Below are positions 26,761 to 39,368 of a stretch of DNA of 64,000 nucleotides, one piece after another. Source of the DNA: Aquicella siphonis (GTDB lineage: Bacteria > Pseudomonadota > Gammaproteobacteria > DSM-16500); the NCBI RefSeq assembly GCF_902459485.1, contig NZ_LR699119.1, positions 1,116,001 to 1,180,000 of the forward strand. Direction: 5' to 3'. Each line of letters opens with the position of its first letter. Position 1 is the first letter of the stretch. Under the pieces are notes generated by a model. It did not search any database. It saw nothing but the letters and a program-made list of their open reading frames with translations, and was not told the origin of the DNA. A program made the translations under genes and the position numbers.

Positions 26761-28079
26761 TGTTGCTGGATGTCTCGCGCGATTTCTGCTCCCGGTTTGG
26801 CCGAGGCGGGACTTACTGGGTGGCTTTAAGCGGCGGTATGGATTCACTGGTTCTGCTTTCACTGTGGAATACACTGAGAAACGAGTTAGAACTGGATCTT
26901 CGCGTTATTCATGTTAATCACGGCCTCAGCCCTCATGCTGGCTCGTGGGCGCATCATTGCCGGGAAGCCGCCCGCCAGTACGGATTAAACCTGGTTGAGC
27001 GCAGTCTGCATCTGATTTTGCAGCCTGGAGAGAGTCCGGAAGATGCCGCGCGTCGCCACCGCTATGCGGTTTTTGCGGAACTCATACGGGAAGGAGATAT
27101 ATTACTCACCGCGCATCACCAGGATGATCAGGCTGAAACCGTCTTGCTTCAACTTCTGCGTGGAGCGGGTCCCAAGGGTTTATCCGCCATGCCTGTGATC
27201 AAGCCGTTCGCAAAAGGGTTTCATGGCAGGCCGTTACTGCAGGTGCCGCGCATTAGTATGCGTCAATATGCTGAAAAACTAGGCCTTAAATGGATTAATG
27301 ATGAGTCGAATGAAGACCGGAAATTCGCGCGTAACTTTCTGCGCCATGAAATCATGCCGCGTCTGATTTCCCGCTGGCCCTCGGCCGCCGCGTCGCTGGC
27401 ACGCAGTGCGGCGCATTGCGCAGAACAGCATAAGCTGCTTGACGATTTTTTACTGGATAGTGTCAGTCATGTTCAGGGTACCCGGCCGGGTACCTTGTCT
27501 GTTACTCAGTTGCTACAATTCAGTCCTGAAAAACAGCGCCTGATTCTGAGGAGCTGGATCAACCTCCATCATTGCCCGCTGCCTGACACAAAAAAGCTGT
27601 ACTCCATTCAACATTCTGTCTTGAATGCGGCATGGGACCGTTCGCCCTGTGTGCGCTGGGGGCGAGTCTCGTTGCGCAGACATCGTGATGATTTATTTCT
27701 TTTGACCGCAACATCCGAATTTGACGCCAGCCGGATTTTTACCTGGGATTTGTCTGATACCTTGTTCATGCATGGAATCGGTAAACTGCATGCCAAACCG
27801 GTATGCGGGCAGGGATTGTCCGCAGCCATCAGGCAAGTGACAGTACGCTGTCGGCAAGGCGGCGAAAAAATCGAATTGCCCGCGCGCGGGCGTCGCGCAT
27901 TGAAAAATCTGTTTCAGGAGTGGCAAGTGGTTCCATGGGAGCGGAATTCCATTCCGCTGATTTATGTCGGGAATGACTTGGTGGCTGTTGCCGGTTATTT
28001 CCTGCATGAAGAATTTACCGCGAGGGCGGGAGAGCCGGGGAGAGAATTGTTGTTTGAAAGACAAGGCACATCGATGTGA
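26760..28079 (+). CDS. tilS: tRNA(Ile)-lysidine synthase
   Basis: The protein has 439 residues from the ATG at 26760 (an in-frame GTG one codon earlier is possible). TilS converts C34 of the CAU-anticodon tRNA-Ile to lysidine so that AUA is read. The PP-loop SGGMDSLVL lies near the N-terminus, with HVNHGLSP and LLTAHHQDDQAETVLLQLLRG downstream. The C-terminal substrate-binding domains follow (VTVRCRQGGEKIELPARG, then LKNLFQEWQVVPWER). Length is in the long gammaproteobacterial class. It is coupled to accA. Confidence 0.97.
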   Translation: MLLDVSRDFCSRFGRGGTYWVALSGGMDSLVLLSLWNTLRNELELDLRVIHVNHGLSPHAGSWAHHCREAARQYGLNLVERSLHLILQPGESPEDAARRHRYAVFAELIREGDILLTAHHQDDQAETVLLQLLRGAGPKGLSAMPVIKPFAKGFHGRPLLQVPRISMRQYAEKLGLKWINDESNEDRKFARNFLRHEIMPRLISRWPSAAASLARSAAHCAEQHKLLDDFLLDSVSHVQGTRPGTLSVTQLLQFSPEKQRLILRSWINLHHCPLPDTKKLYSIQHSVLNAAWDRSPCVRWGRVSLRRHRDDLFLLTATSEFDASRIFTWDLSDTLFMHGIGKLHAKPVCGQGLSAAIRQVTVRCRQGGEKIELPARGRRALKNLFQEWQVVPWERNSIPLIYVGNDLVAVAGYFLHEEFTARAGEPGRELLFERQGTSM

Positions 28080-28101
28080 TTATCGCTTTTTTCATCAAAG
28101 C

Positions 28102-28134
28102 ATCATCAACGCGGTCAAGAACCGCATTGATGAT
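28102..28134. terminator. Strong hairpin between convergent tilS and small membrane protein gene
   Basis: ATCATCAA-C-GCGGT and ACCGC-A-TTGATGAT form a 13-bp stem with one C-A mismatch and a 5-nt loop. It sits between the convergent genes. No T run follows on either strand, so its role as a terminator is probable but not certain. Confidence 0.5.
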
Positions 28135-28152
28135 TAATACAGGTTTGGCGGG

Positions 28153-28371
28153 TTACTTGTCTTCGCTTTTGGCTGGGTGACATGACTCACACTTAACACA
28201 ACCGGTGCACAAGTATTTAACGAGCGCGCCAAAAGCAAGCACAGGGAGGGCTGCGTCAAAGAAATCACGGAAGATAATGACTTTGATCAGCATATCACGC
28301 GGCAGTTGTGTGCCCAGACCGACGCCGATTGCGACAAGCACGATAATAGACACAAAGATTTTCATAAACAT
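28153..28371 (-). CDS. Small membrane protein with Cys-rich tail
   Basis: The protein has 72 residues and no family I recognise. A hydrophobic segment at residues 3-24 looks like an uncleaved membrane anchor, and residues 38-52 (DAALPVLAFGALVKYL) may be a second span. The C-terminal tail carries a CTGCVKCESCH pattern, four Cys and a His in eleven residues, which could bind a metal such as zinc, copper or an Fe-S unit. The start has GGAGAAG upstream. It is divergent from pyrG and convergent with tilS. Confidence 0.6.
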   Translation of the reverse strand: MFMKIFVSIIVLVAIGVGLGTQLPRDMLIKVIIFRDFFDAALPVLAFGALVKYLCTGCVKCESCHPAKSEDK

Positions 28372-28639
28372 TTATTCTTCTCCTATTCGGGATCTTCTAT
28401 CCATAAAAGCATACAGCCTAAAGGGAACCATCATGCTAGTCAAGATTGGCATAAATTGTCAATTAGTCATTATGTTAGTACCTGAAAAAGGGTTGGTCTT
28501 TTCTAACCCCGGCGGCATGGCTGTGTTGTGAATGTACAATTCGCAAGCTTTAGATCAGAGTGTAATTATGCTAACTTTGCATTGCAGGCAGTAGCTGATT
28601 TTGCTAAAGTCGCAACAAGTCATTATCCAACTTTCCATA

Positions 28640-31166
<2,527 letters not shown>

Positions 31167-31232
31167 TCGTTGCGTGAAGCGGCATCCTCATAGAAGCGGC
31201 TGTGTCTATCCAATGACAGAGAGGGGCTTGTT

Positions 31233-32432
31233 CTATATCTTTAGCGGGCGGAGAGAGGTGTCATCATGCTCGCTGTCAACCTGTGCGGCGGTATTCATCC
31301 TGGTGTCCGCATGAGGATGTAAAGCAGGAAAATCAACCCGGTTGATTTCATTTGATAAATGTTCGCCGGAAATAAACGGCTGTGAAAGGATATAATCCGG
31401 ATGCAAGTCGTTACGGGTGAATTTGACCAGTTGCGTTTCGTGCAGATTGATCGTGCAGCTGATTTCCGGCATGTTCCTTGTGGTTTTGAAGTCCATCAAA
31501 ATCCTTTCCAGGGTGTTCGCGATTTCAAGCCGCCAGGTTTCCGTGCAATAGGGGAAATATCCAACGGTGGTGGTAATGATGTCATCGCCATGTTTTGCTA
31601 TTCCGCCCAGGCCGGACAAGGCCTTGCGCAACGCAACCAGTTCATCATTTCGTTTCCATTTGATGCCCAGGCTGCCGTTTGCATTCAGGGAGAGGGACTC
31701 TATGGAAAGCTGTATTGAATGATCCACACGGGTCTGATGAATAATGGCGCTTTCCAGCCTGGGATAAATCAGAGGCAGATGGCTTTGTAATAAAATGAAT
31801 TCATGAAGATTCACTGAGGGATCGGGTATTCCCAATACATTTCTTACCAGTTTCTCAGGCAGCCTGTTCAGCACGGTATCCAGTTCGAATTCTCTCAGGA
31901 TCAGTGACTTGTCTTCTGAAACAATATCCTGTTCATCAATGCCCGGCTGATATTGGGAAAACTTGGCATATAAATACGATTGGATCAGGCTTTTGTCCCA
32001 ACTGATTTCATCATAGGCATCGATAACCCGCATGGCGATAATGGTGGTATGCGGGTTGGGTATGGGAGCAAATGCGGTGGGGCCAGCCTTGCGGCCGCTC
32101 TGGTCGAGAAATATGCCTGCCTGTGAATCTTGTACGGCGACCCCATAACAGGCCGTCAAGGCGGATTGTATGGCGCGAATAAATGCGCCCAAGGGGGTCA
32201 TATCATTATGGAAGATGACCAGTGTTTCACCAAACGATCCAAACAGTTTATTGTTTCTGTTGAGGGCGACCAGGCTCTCTTCAATTGCCGCGGCTGTAAT
32301 AACCGGCGGTACGGAATTCTTTCGCAAAAAGTCGTGAATGAAGCAAGTGGATGCATCAAAGCGTGCAGCGGGGCTGGAAGGCGAGGTATTCCGGTCCTCG
32401 GATTCCAGCGGATCTTTTCTGTTAGCAATCAT
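31233..32432 (-). CDS. Hypothetical protein, possible 2H-phosphoesterase-like fold
   Basis: I do not recognise this 399-residue protein with confidence. It has no signal peptide or membrane span. PNPHTTIIAM (His128-x-Thr130) resembles the first HxT motif of 2H phosphoesterases. The later run SLGIKWKRNDELVALRKAL, IITTTVGYF (287-289) and LHETQLVKFTRNDL is laid out like the second half of that fold. If so, the second His is replaced by Thr, and activity is doubtful. Both ends are polar and low in complexity, common in secreted effectors. It is convergent with kdsA and divergent from the next orphan, which carries a PmrA-like promoter. Confidence 0.55.
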   Translation of the reverse strand: MIANRKDPLESEDRNTSPSSPAARFDASTCFIHDFLRKNSVPPVITAAAIEESLVALNRNNKLFGSFGETLVIFHNDMTPLGAFIRAIQSALTACYGVAVQDSQAGIFLDQSGRKAGPTAFAPIPNPHTTIIAMRVIDAYDEISWDKSLIQSYLYAKFSQYQPGIDEQDIVSEDKSLILREFELDTVLNRLPEKLVRNVLGIPDPSVNLHEFILLQSHLPLIYPRLESAIIHQTRVDHSIQLSIESLSLNANGSLGIKWKRNDELVALRKALSGLGGIAKHGDDIITTTVGYFPYCTETWRLEIANTLERILMDFKTTRNMPEISCTINLHETQLVKFTRNDLHPDYILSQPFISGEHLSNEINRVDFPALHPHADTRMNTAAQVDSEHDDTSLRPLKI

Positions 32433-32561
32433 TCACTTGTACTCATGTTCAAGTAAAGGTACCAGAATAAATACTAAACAGACTGCATGGAAATATCAAT
32501 TCGGGGCTTAGTCTGGCTATTCAAGAGGGAGCGTGCCGCTGGCGGCGGTTTCAGGAGGTGA

Positions 32562-32594
32562 TTTAAGCTTTACTTAATCAAATCAGAGTAAAAT
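32562..32594 (+). promoter_or_regulatory. Candidate PmrA-type promoter of the 32647 orphan
   Basis: TTTAAGCTT (32562-32570) and CTTAATCAA (32573-32581) have TTAA 11 nt apart. TAAAAT (32589-32594) lies 15 nt after the second TTAA. Spacing is identical to the site at 148-180, and the shared core is TTTAAG-N4-5-CTTAAT. It is the strongest second copy of this architecture in the window. PmrA as the regulator is inferred from the known consensus. Confidence 0.55.
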
Positions 32595-32646
32595 TCGTAA
32601 AATTAAAAACATTTACTATAACTAAACACAAAACGAGATTCTCTTT

Positions 32647-33810
32647 ATGCGTACTCTGTCATTTGGGCAAGCGGTACTTTTGCTATTCGATATCCATAAG
32701 GACGACAAGGTTCTTTCGGCTAAATTGAAGAAATTGTATTTGCAGGGGGTCCAATCTGCCGCTGATACCATGGAAATTCATACCTTATTCAGCCAATGCG
32801 GATTGTCAGAACAATATGAAATTTCCTGCGAGCCCCGCATCATAAATGAAGACGTGTCCAGACGATATTTTGAAACACACCTCGCGTTTGAAACATTAAA
32901 ACATTCGCTGGATGATTTGCCCCTGAGCGAATTGCAATCCTATTTTGCTTCTTTGTATCATTCGCTAATACCTGAAAAACGAGACAAGTTCGATGCGTAT
33001 CTTGCTGGCAGCATTTCACCTTCTGAAGATAAATTCGCGGCTGAGTATGTTGATGCGATAGCCAAAATCAATACTAATGAAACCTATGGGTTATTATCAC
33101 GCGAACAAAAAGACAAGGCGATTTTGTTGATGAAATGCTGCTGGCTCGGGATTCTGCATGGCTCGTTGCGTCAGTTGCCCCTCAATATATACGGGACAGG
33201 ATTTTTTGCCGAAATAAATAGAGGGCGCGTGCCCAAGGATGACAGCGGCAAGCTGTCGTCGTCATTTTGCGCTGGGAAGATGCCGTTTTCTTCCCGGCAT
33301 TTTGGCTTGATGAAGCAGTATATGCCTGTGCCCGGTAATGACATCATATACACCCAAAATGGTTTTACTTTCATCAAACCTTCGGATCAGAATAATTTTA
33401 ACCCTGAGGCGGAATGGCCTAAATTAAATTTTGCGGCGTTAGTGCATCCTTTTTCATGTTCGATTTCAGGTACCTTGCTTTGTCAATTTCAATTCATGAA
33501 ACACTTGCATGATAAAAGTGAGTTGCAATTCAGTTCGCCGGACAAGTTTATCGTATTGTTGAAATGTCTCACCTCTGCATTGTTATTTAATAGCGGCGGT
33601 CATGTGTATAATGAGTTCTTCGCTGTCCTGCAGCTGCCAGAAGTCAAGAAGGCATTTGAATTCATGGATGGGTTTGCGCAAATCAACATGCTTTCTGTTT
33701 TATACAATGGAAATGAAAAGGCTTTTGACGCCGCACTGACGGATACGATTGAGTATACCAAGGTCATATTGGCCAAACAGGCATTTCATCATAAGTTGAC
33801 AAATTTCTGA
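32647..33810 (+). CDS. Hypothetical protein, candidate effector
   Basis: This 387-residue protein belongs to no family I recognise. It is soluble, mostly helical and rich in Lys, Phe and Leu, without a signal peptide. The C-terminal third contains LLFNSGGHVYNEFFAVLQLP, a Gly-Gly-His followed by an acidic/aromatic stretch, which could be a conserved core. The C-terminal residues (KQAFHHKLTNF) are polar with a hydrophobic patch, compatible with but not proof of a Dot/Icm signal. The candidate PmrA-type promoter 53 bp upstream is the main reason to suspect an effector. It sits in an orphan island between kdsA and valS. Confidence 0.65.
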   Translation: MRTLSFGQAVLLLFDIHKDDKVLSAKLKKLYLQGVQSAADTMEIHTLFSQCGLSEQYEISCEPRIINEDVSRRYFETHLAFETLKHSLDDLPLSELQSYFASLYHSLIPEKRDKFDAYLAGSISPSEDKFAAEYVDAIAKINTNETYGLLSREQKDKAILLMKCCWLGILHGSLRQLPLNIYGTGFFAEINRGRVPKDDSGKLSSSFCAGKMPFSSRHFGLMKQYMPVPGNDIIYTQNGFTFIKPSDQNNFNPEAEWPKLNFAALVHPFSCSISGTLLCQFQFMKHLHDKSELQFSSPDKFIVLLKCLTSALLFNSGGHVYNEFFAVLQLPEVKKAFEFMDGFAQINMLSVLYNGNEKAFDAALTDTIEYTKVILAKQAFHHKLTNF

Positions 33811-33995
33811 TCTTAATAAACGCAATACGCCGATGCGTCTGGCTGGCGGATTTGCTGCGGCCTGGATATCACGACGCCGGCGTCGCTCGCATAACCCATT
33901 GGATTTTATGACTAAGATTTGGCGGCAGGGTTAATCTATTATTCAAGCGAAGTGTTATAATAATAAAAATAACCACAACAAGACGAGGCAGTATC

Positions 33996-34385
33996 ATGGA
34001 TCCCCGTCACGAATCTTTCAAGCAGGGATTGCTAAATCACGTCATTTCCACCATCAATTCCTATATGAAGGATAATATGGATGCGTTCGTCGCCAGCGAA
34101 ACTTCACAGGAAAAAGCCAGGAAAATCTGCAAGCACATTTATCAGTATCTGGGTGTGGCGGTGGATGTTGACGGTATTATTTCCAAGCATAACCTGTTAT
34201 CCATCGATGTGGTGATGCTGCCCGTAGTCGATGATCCCGAGGCGCGCAAGATCCTGAAGCAAGACACGTTTCTGGCCTTGCTGGAGCATATTCATGGTAT
34301 TCTGCAGCAGCCTGCCTCGCCGCAGGACGATGAATTGAGCATGCGTATCCATGAGGTGTTAACGCAATATATGAGCATGCAATAA
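33996..34385 (+). CDS. Hypothetical helical protein
   Basis: This 129-residue protein is unrecognised. It appears fully helical, with a charged N-terminal half (NSYMKDNMDAF, SQEKARKICKHIYQYL) and an acidic C-terminus ending TQYMSMQ. GACGAGG precedes the ATG, and a TATAAT-like hexamer lies at 33956-33961. It is convergent with valS, 45 bp away. No similarity to the two larger orphans beside it is obvious. Confidence 0.6.
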   Translation: MDPRHESFKQGLLNHVISTINSYMKDNMDAFVASETSQEKARKICKHIYQYLGVAVDVDGIISKHNLLSIDVVMLPVVDDPEARKILKQDTFLALLEHIHGILQQPASPQDDELSMRIHEVLTQYMSMQ

Positions 34386-34430
34386 GCCTGGCCGCGCCAT
34401 CCCGCTCATGACCCGATTCAGGCATGCGGT

Positions 34431-37205
34431 TTAGAAAGCCATGACTTGTTCCAGCTGGCCGCGTAGTTTTTTCAGCGCTATTTCAATTTCATTCTGACGG
34501 CTTCGTTCTTTGGTCACGACTTCCGCGGGCGCTTTATCTACAAATTGCGGATTTTGCAGTTTATTCTGAATAAGGGACAAATCTTTTTCCAGTCTGGCGA
34601 TTTCCCGGTTGAGGCGCGCCGCTTCTTCCTCTTTATTGATGAAGCCTGCCATGGGGATGAATATTTCCAATTCTCCCACAAAGGCTGTCGCGGATTGCGG
34701 CGGTGCTTCATGATCCGGTATCCAGTCGCAACGTTCAATTTTTGCAAGTGTAAACAAAAGATGTCGATGGCCGTCGTAATTGACACGATCAGTTTGTGAT
34801 CCTTTTCGCAACAGCACGCGCAATAATTTGCCTGGCGCAATATTCATTTCGCTGCGTATCGTGCGGATGGCGATAATCACGCTTTTCAACCATTCTATTT
34901 GTTTCGCGGCTTCTTCATCCAGCAGGGAGTGATGGTATTGCGGGTAAGTTTCCAGCATGATGGTCTCACCTTGGCGCCCTGTCAGATGCTTGAGACGCTG
35001 CCAGATTTCTTCCGTGATGAAAGGTGTAATGGGATGCAGCAGGCGCAGAATAGACTCCAGAACGTTGGCCAACGTATGCCTGGTTCCGCGCAGCATGTCC
35101 GGTGTACTGCCAGAAGAAGTCAGAATGGGTTTGGATAACTCCAGATACCAGTCACAAAACTCATTCCAGGTGAAATCGTAAAGCGTCTGCGCGTATAGGT
35201 CAAAACGATATTGCTTCATCTGTTCATGCGCGTCCCTGATGACATGCTGCAATCTTGAAATGATCCAGCGGTCAGGAAGCGACAAGGTCATGGGCGCGCC
35301 GCCCAACCCGGTATCCTGTCCCTCCGTATTCATCATGACATAGCGGGAAGCATTCCAGAGCTTATTGCAAAAATTACGATAACCGCCCAGTCTGTTAGTG
35401 TCGAAGCGAATTTCCCGCGTATAGGAGGCGACGGAGCAAAAGGTAAAACGTAGCGCGTCCGTGCCATGACCAGGAATGCCGTCAGGAAATTCCTTGCGTG
35501 TGGCTTTTTCAATTTTTTGCGCCATCGCGGGCTGCATGAGTCCGTACGTGCGCTTATTGACTAATTCATCCAGGCTGATGCCGTCTATCAAATCAATTGG
35601 ATCGAGAACGTTGCCTTTGGATTTTGACATCTTGTGACCTTCTGAATCACGTATCAAACCGGTGATGTACACTTCCCGAAACGGTACTTGTCCGGTGAAT
35701 TTGAGACTCATCATGATCATTCTGGCGACCCAGAAAAAGATGATGTCAAATCCCGTAACCAAAACATTGGTAGGGAAAAATGTTTTTAAATCGTTTGTTT
35801 GGGCGGGCCACCCCAGAGAAGAAAACGGCCACAGTGCGGCAGAAAACCAGGTATCAAGAACGTCTTCATCCTGTCTGAGCGGAATATCCGCCTCCAGGTT
35901 ATTACGTTTGCGCGCATCGCCTTCGTCGTGGCCTACGTAGGCTTCGCCGTCTTCATCATACCAGACTGGAATGCGGTGACCCCACCAGAGCTGCCGGCTG
36001 ATGCACCAGTCTTCGATGTTGTGCATCCATTGATAATAAGTCTTGTTCCAGTTTTCGGGCACAAATTTCACGTCACCGTTTTCAACTGCGCGGATGGCGG
36101 GCTCAGCCAGTACTTTTGATTTTACATACCACTGATAGGTGAGATAGGGTTCAATCACGGCATTGGAGCGGTCGCCGCGGGGAACTTTCAGTTTATGTTT
36201 TTCAATTTTTTCCAGCAGCCCTTGTGTTTCCAGATCCCTGACTATCTGTTCACGGGCCTTGAAGCGGTCAAGACCCTGATAAATATCCGGTACATTTTCA
36301 TTCATGTGTGCCGTGGGAGTGAATATGTTGACGGGTTCCAGATGATGACGGGCGCCGACAGCGTGATCGTTAAAGTCATGCGCTGGCGTGATTTTGACGC
36401 AGCCGGTCCCAAACAGAGGGTCAACGTAGGTATCCGCGATGACTGGAATGGTTTTGTCGGCAAGCGGCAGGTGCACTTGTCTGCCTATGAAATGCCGGTA
36501 TCGTTCATCATCAGGGTGGACGGCGACCGCGACATCACCCAGCAGAGTTTCCGGGCGCGTCGTGGCAACAACAAGATACTCCTTCGCATCAACAAGAGGA
36601 TAACGGATATGCCAGAGACTGCCGTCTTCTTCCTGGTTCACGACTTCAAGATCCGAAATGGCGGTCAGCAAGACCGGGTCCCAATTGACAAGCCGTTTGC
36701 CTCTGTAAATCAGGCCTTCCTCATAGAGGCGGATAAATACTTCCCTGACCGCGTGTGAGAGTCCTTCATCCATGGTAAAACGTTCACGTGACCAATCCAT
36801 GGAAGCGCCCAGGCGGCGAAGCTGGCGGGAAATATTTCCTCCGGACTCATTTTTCCATTCCCAAATTTTTTCCACAAAGGCGTCCCGACCCAGATCATGA
36901 CGTGTTTTGCCTTCAAGATTCAGTTTTCTTTCCACGACCATTTGAGTGGCGATACCTGCGTGATCCGTGCCTGTTTGCCAAAGTGTATTCATCCCGCACA
37001 TGCGGTGATATCGAATCAGAACGTCAATCAGTGTAAAACCAAATCCGTGACCCATGTGCAGGCTTCCGGTCACATTGGGCGGCGGCAGCATGATGGAGTA
37101 GGGTGCGCCCGTTCCCGAAGGAGCGAAGTAAGCTTTGGCTTCCCAGTGGCGATACCAGCGCTGTTCCATCGCCTGGGGATTATAGATTTTTTCGATTTCG
37201 GTCAT
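34431..37205 (-). CDS. valS: Valyl-tRNA synthetase
   Basis: The protein has 924 residues (E. coli 951). It charges tRNA-Val and edits misactivated threonine. The class I signatures are [14 protein letters not shown] near residue 40 and KMSKS at 525-529. The editing (CP1) domain is in residues 180-330, and the anticodon-binding domain and a C-terminal coiled coil ([18 protein letters not shown]) end the protein. It overlaps holC by 4 nt. pepA-holC-valS is a conserved gammaproteobacterial cluster. Confidence 0.98.
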   Translation of the reverse strand: MTEIEKIYNPQAMEQRWYRHWEAKAYFAPSGTGAPYSIMLPPPNVTGSLHMGHGFGFTLIDVLIRYHRMCGMNTLWQTGTDHAGIATQMVVERKLNLEGKTRHDLGRDAFVEKIWEWKNESGGNISRQLRRLGASMDWSRERFTMDEGLSHAVREVFIRLYEEGLIYRGKRLVNWDPVLLTAISDLEVVNQEEDGSLWHIRYPLVDAKEYLVVATTRPETLLGDVAVAVHPDDERYRHFIGRQVHLPLADKTIPVIADTYVDPLFGTGCVKITPAHDFNDHAVGARHHLEPVNIFTPTAHMNENVPDIYQGLDRFKAREQIVRDLETQGLLEKIEKHKLKVPRGDRSNAVIEPYLTYQWYVKSKVLAEPAIRAVENGDVKFVPENWNKTYYQWMHNIEDWCISRQLWWGHRIPVWYDEDGEAYVGHDEGDARKRNNLEADIPLRQDEDVLDTWFSAALWPFSSLGWPAQTNDLKTFFPTNVLVTGFDIIFFWVARMIMMSLKFTGQVPFREVYITGLIRDSEGHKMSKSKGNVLDPIDLIDGISLDELVNKRTYGLMQPAMAQKIEKATRKEFPDGIPGHGTDALRFTFCSVASYTREIRFDTNRLGGYRNFCNKLWNASRYVMMNTEGQDTGLGGAPMTLSLPDRWIISRLQHVIRDAHEQMKQYRFDLYAQTLYDFTWNEFCDWYLELSKPILTSSGSTPDMLRGTRHTLANVLESILRLLHPITPFITEEIWQRLKHLTGRQGETIMLETYPQYHHSLLDEEAAKQIEWLKSVIIAIRTIRSEMNIAPGKLLRVLLRKGSQTDRVNYDGHRHLLFTLAKIERCDWIPDHEAPPQSATAFVGELEIFIPMAGFINKEEEAARLNREIARLEKDLSLIQNKLQNPQFVDKAPAEVVTKERSRQNEIEIALKKLRGQLEQVMAF

Positions 37206-37642
37206 GATTCGCTTGCTTTTAATTTGATGGTATTAATGTCATATCCCAGCTGGCGATACTGTTTGTATCGCGCCCGCGCCAATTGTTGCACATGCGGGTC
37301 GCTAAACACAATTTCTATTATCTGCTGGAATTGGTTATGGAATGCGGGGATGTCTTCGCCCAGATTCATCAGGATATCCTGGTGAACTGCTGGCGCGGTC
37401 CCATCGGTAATAAGAATGGCTGGATGATCCTGAACTGCCGGATCATAAACATGATGCGGCAGAAAACTATCATCCCGATAAGTCCAGAGCAAGGCATCAA
37501 AGCGAACGGCTTCATCGCGGGTCTGGGTGCGCACCAATATCTTTCTGGACTCGATGGAATAAATCTTTTCCAGCAGTTGACAGGCAAAATACAGTGATTT
37601 TTGACTGCTGGCGGTTTCGAGCACATAAAATTCAATTTTCAT
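37202..37642 (-). CDS. holC: DNA polymerase III subunit chi
   Basis: The protein has 146 residues (E. coli 147). Chi links the clamp loader to single-strand binding protein. It starts [28 protein letters not shown], and has the family's conserved [13 protein letters not shown] and [15 protein letters not shown] segments. Its 3' end overlaps the valS start by 4 nt, and it lies 54 bp downstream of pepA on the same strand. Confidence 0.95.
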   Translation of the reverse strand: MKIEFYVLETASSQKSLYFACQLLEKIYSIESRKILVRTQTRDEAVRFDALLWTYRDDSFLPHHVYDPAVQDHPAILITDGTAPAVHQDILMNLGEDIPAFHNQFQQIIEIVFSDPHVQQLARARYKQYRQLGYDINTIKLKASES

Positions 37643-37696
37643 GAGACCAGCCTTCTATTGATGCGGGGAAGTGATTTTCGCCGCGGGCCATTCCAT

Positions 37697-39190
37697 TTAT
37701 CGGGTCCTGTTAATCAGATATTGAGCCAGCATGGCAACAGGCCTGCCCGTAGCCATACGCTCGCTGGTGCCGGACATCATGGCGGCTGTCCCGGCTACAT
37801 CCAGGTGAGCCCAACGGAATTTTTTGGCAAAACGGGATAAAAAGCAGCCGGCGGTGATGGATCCTGCCGAGCGTCCGCCCGAGTTTGCCATATCGGCAAA
37901 AGGACTTTTGATTTGTTCCTGGTATTCATCCCATAGGGGCAACTGCCAGGCGCGGTCGTTACTTTCCAATCCTGCTTGCAGCAGATCATGGGCAAGCGCA
38001 TCGTCATTAGACATAAGCCCGGTCGCGTGCACGCCCAGCGCAATGACCACCGCGCCTGTCAGCGTGGCGATATCAATGACTACCTCAGGCTGATAGCGTT
38101 CACAATAGGTCAAGGCATCGCTGAGTACCAGGCGCCCTTCAGCGTCTGTCGTGATCACTTCTATGGTTTGGCCGGACATGCTGGTTAAAATATCTTCCGG
38201 CTTATAGGCCGTGCCTCCCGGCATGTTTTCTACCGCAGCGATGATCCCGACGATATTGACCGGCAGTTTGAGTTCAGCGGCAGCCTTGATGGTGCCAAGG
38301 ACTGTGGCGGCGCCGCACATATCATATTTCATGCCCACCATGTTTTCTGGAGATTTCAATGAGTTGCCGCCCGTATCGAAAGTAATGCCTTTGCCTACCA
38401 GGGCCACAGGTGCTGCTTTCTGCTTTCCGCCTTTGTATTCCAGGCATATCAGTTTGGCTTCTTGCGCGCTGCCCTGGGAAACGGCCAGAATGGCTCCCAT
38501 GCCCAGCTTGCGCATCTCTTTTTCTTCCAATACCTTGACATTCAACGAGGCATACCGTTTTCCGAGTTCCCGGGCTTGTTCGGCCAGAAATGCCGGCGTA
38601 CAAATGTTGCTGGGCAGGTTCGCCAGATTTTTCGTGAGGGTGATGCCGTCCGCGACAGCCTGACCTTGCGCCAGCGCCTGTTCGCAGGCTTTTAAATGTT
38701 TGGCGTCAGGCAGATGAATGACAAACTCATTCAGCGCCAGGGGAGCTTCCTTTTCACTCTTGAACAAGTCAAAACGATACAAGGCTTCCCAGGCGCATTC
38801 TGCCATTTGTTTGACTTTCCAGGCCAGGCTTTTGTCGCCAACCGGTAATTCAGCCAGAAAGCAGGAAGCCTGTTTTGCGGACGCCGCATTGAGCGCCCTG
38901 ACGGCAGACACCATGATTTTGCGGAATCCGGCGGGCGTCAGCGTGTTGATTTTGCCGCAGCCTGCCAAGAGTATCTGTTCACAAGCCGAATGGGGCGGGA
39001 GGAACAAGGGGAGTATTTGCCCGACTTTTCCCTGCATCACGCCCTGCTGCAACAGTTTCCTGATAAAACCCTGGGTATTCTTATCCAGTTCCTTGCCGGA
39101 CGGGGTCAGTTCGCCGTCTTCATAGACGCCGATAATAAGACAGGATTTTTGTTGTTTGAGCGGCTGCGAGGCTTTAATGCTTAACTTCAT
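37697..39190 (-). CDS. pepA: Leucyl aminopeptidase, M17
   Basis: The protein has 497 residues from the ATG at 39190, which is preceded by GGGGAGA; the open frame runs on to 39271 without a better signal. M17 enzymes are hexameric two-metal exopeptidases that remove N-terminal residues. Metal and catalytic residues lie in LVGKGITFDTGG, MKYDMCGAA and TTDAEGRLVLSD (usual NTDAEGRL, with Thr for Asn). The N-terminal regulatory domain is present. The position before holC-valS and opposite lptF is that of canonical PepA, which in E. coli also acts as a DNA-binding regulator. A second M17 gene lies at 44.9 kb. Confidence 0.96.
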   Translation of the reverse strand: MKLSIKASQPLKQQKSCLIIGVYEDGELTPSGKELDKNTQGFIRKLLQQGVMQGKVGQILPLFLPPHSACEQILLAGCGKINTLTPAGFRKIMVSAVRALNAASAKQASCFLAELPVGDKSLAWKVKQMAECAWEALYRFDLFKSEKEAPLALNEFVIHLPDAKHLKACEQALAQGQAVADGITLTKNLANLPSNICTPAFLAEQARELGKRYASLNVKVLEEKEMRKLGMGAILAVSQGSAQEAKLICLEYKGGKQKAAPVALVGKGITFDTGGNSLKSPENMVGMKYDMCGAATVLGTIKAAAELKLPVNIVGIIAAVENMPGGTAYKPEDILTSMSGQTIEVITTDAEGRLVLSDALTYCERYQPEVVIDIATLTGAVVIALGVHATGLMSNDDALAHDLLQAGLESNDRAWQLPLWDEYQEQIKSPFADMANSGGRSAGSITAGCFLSRFAKKFRWAHLDVAGTAAMMSGTSERMATGRPVAMLAQYLINRTR

Positions 39191-39368
39191 GATTTCTCCC
39201 CATGGGGTCTTGTGAGTTGTGAATGATAATTTATAGAGTTTATTCAAAAAAAATGATTTGTCACCCGTCACTTCACGATATAATCCGGTCTGCTGAAATA
39301 AATCGATGTGCCCGGATGTGTGAATACAGCAGCAATGCCGGGTCGCCTGCAGTTAAAAAGGTTATTTA

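Noticed and set aside
36195-36758. 187-codon plus-strand frame inside valS
   Set aside because: Antisense shadow of valS, which is intact and conserved across this region.
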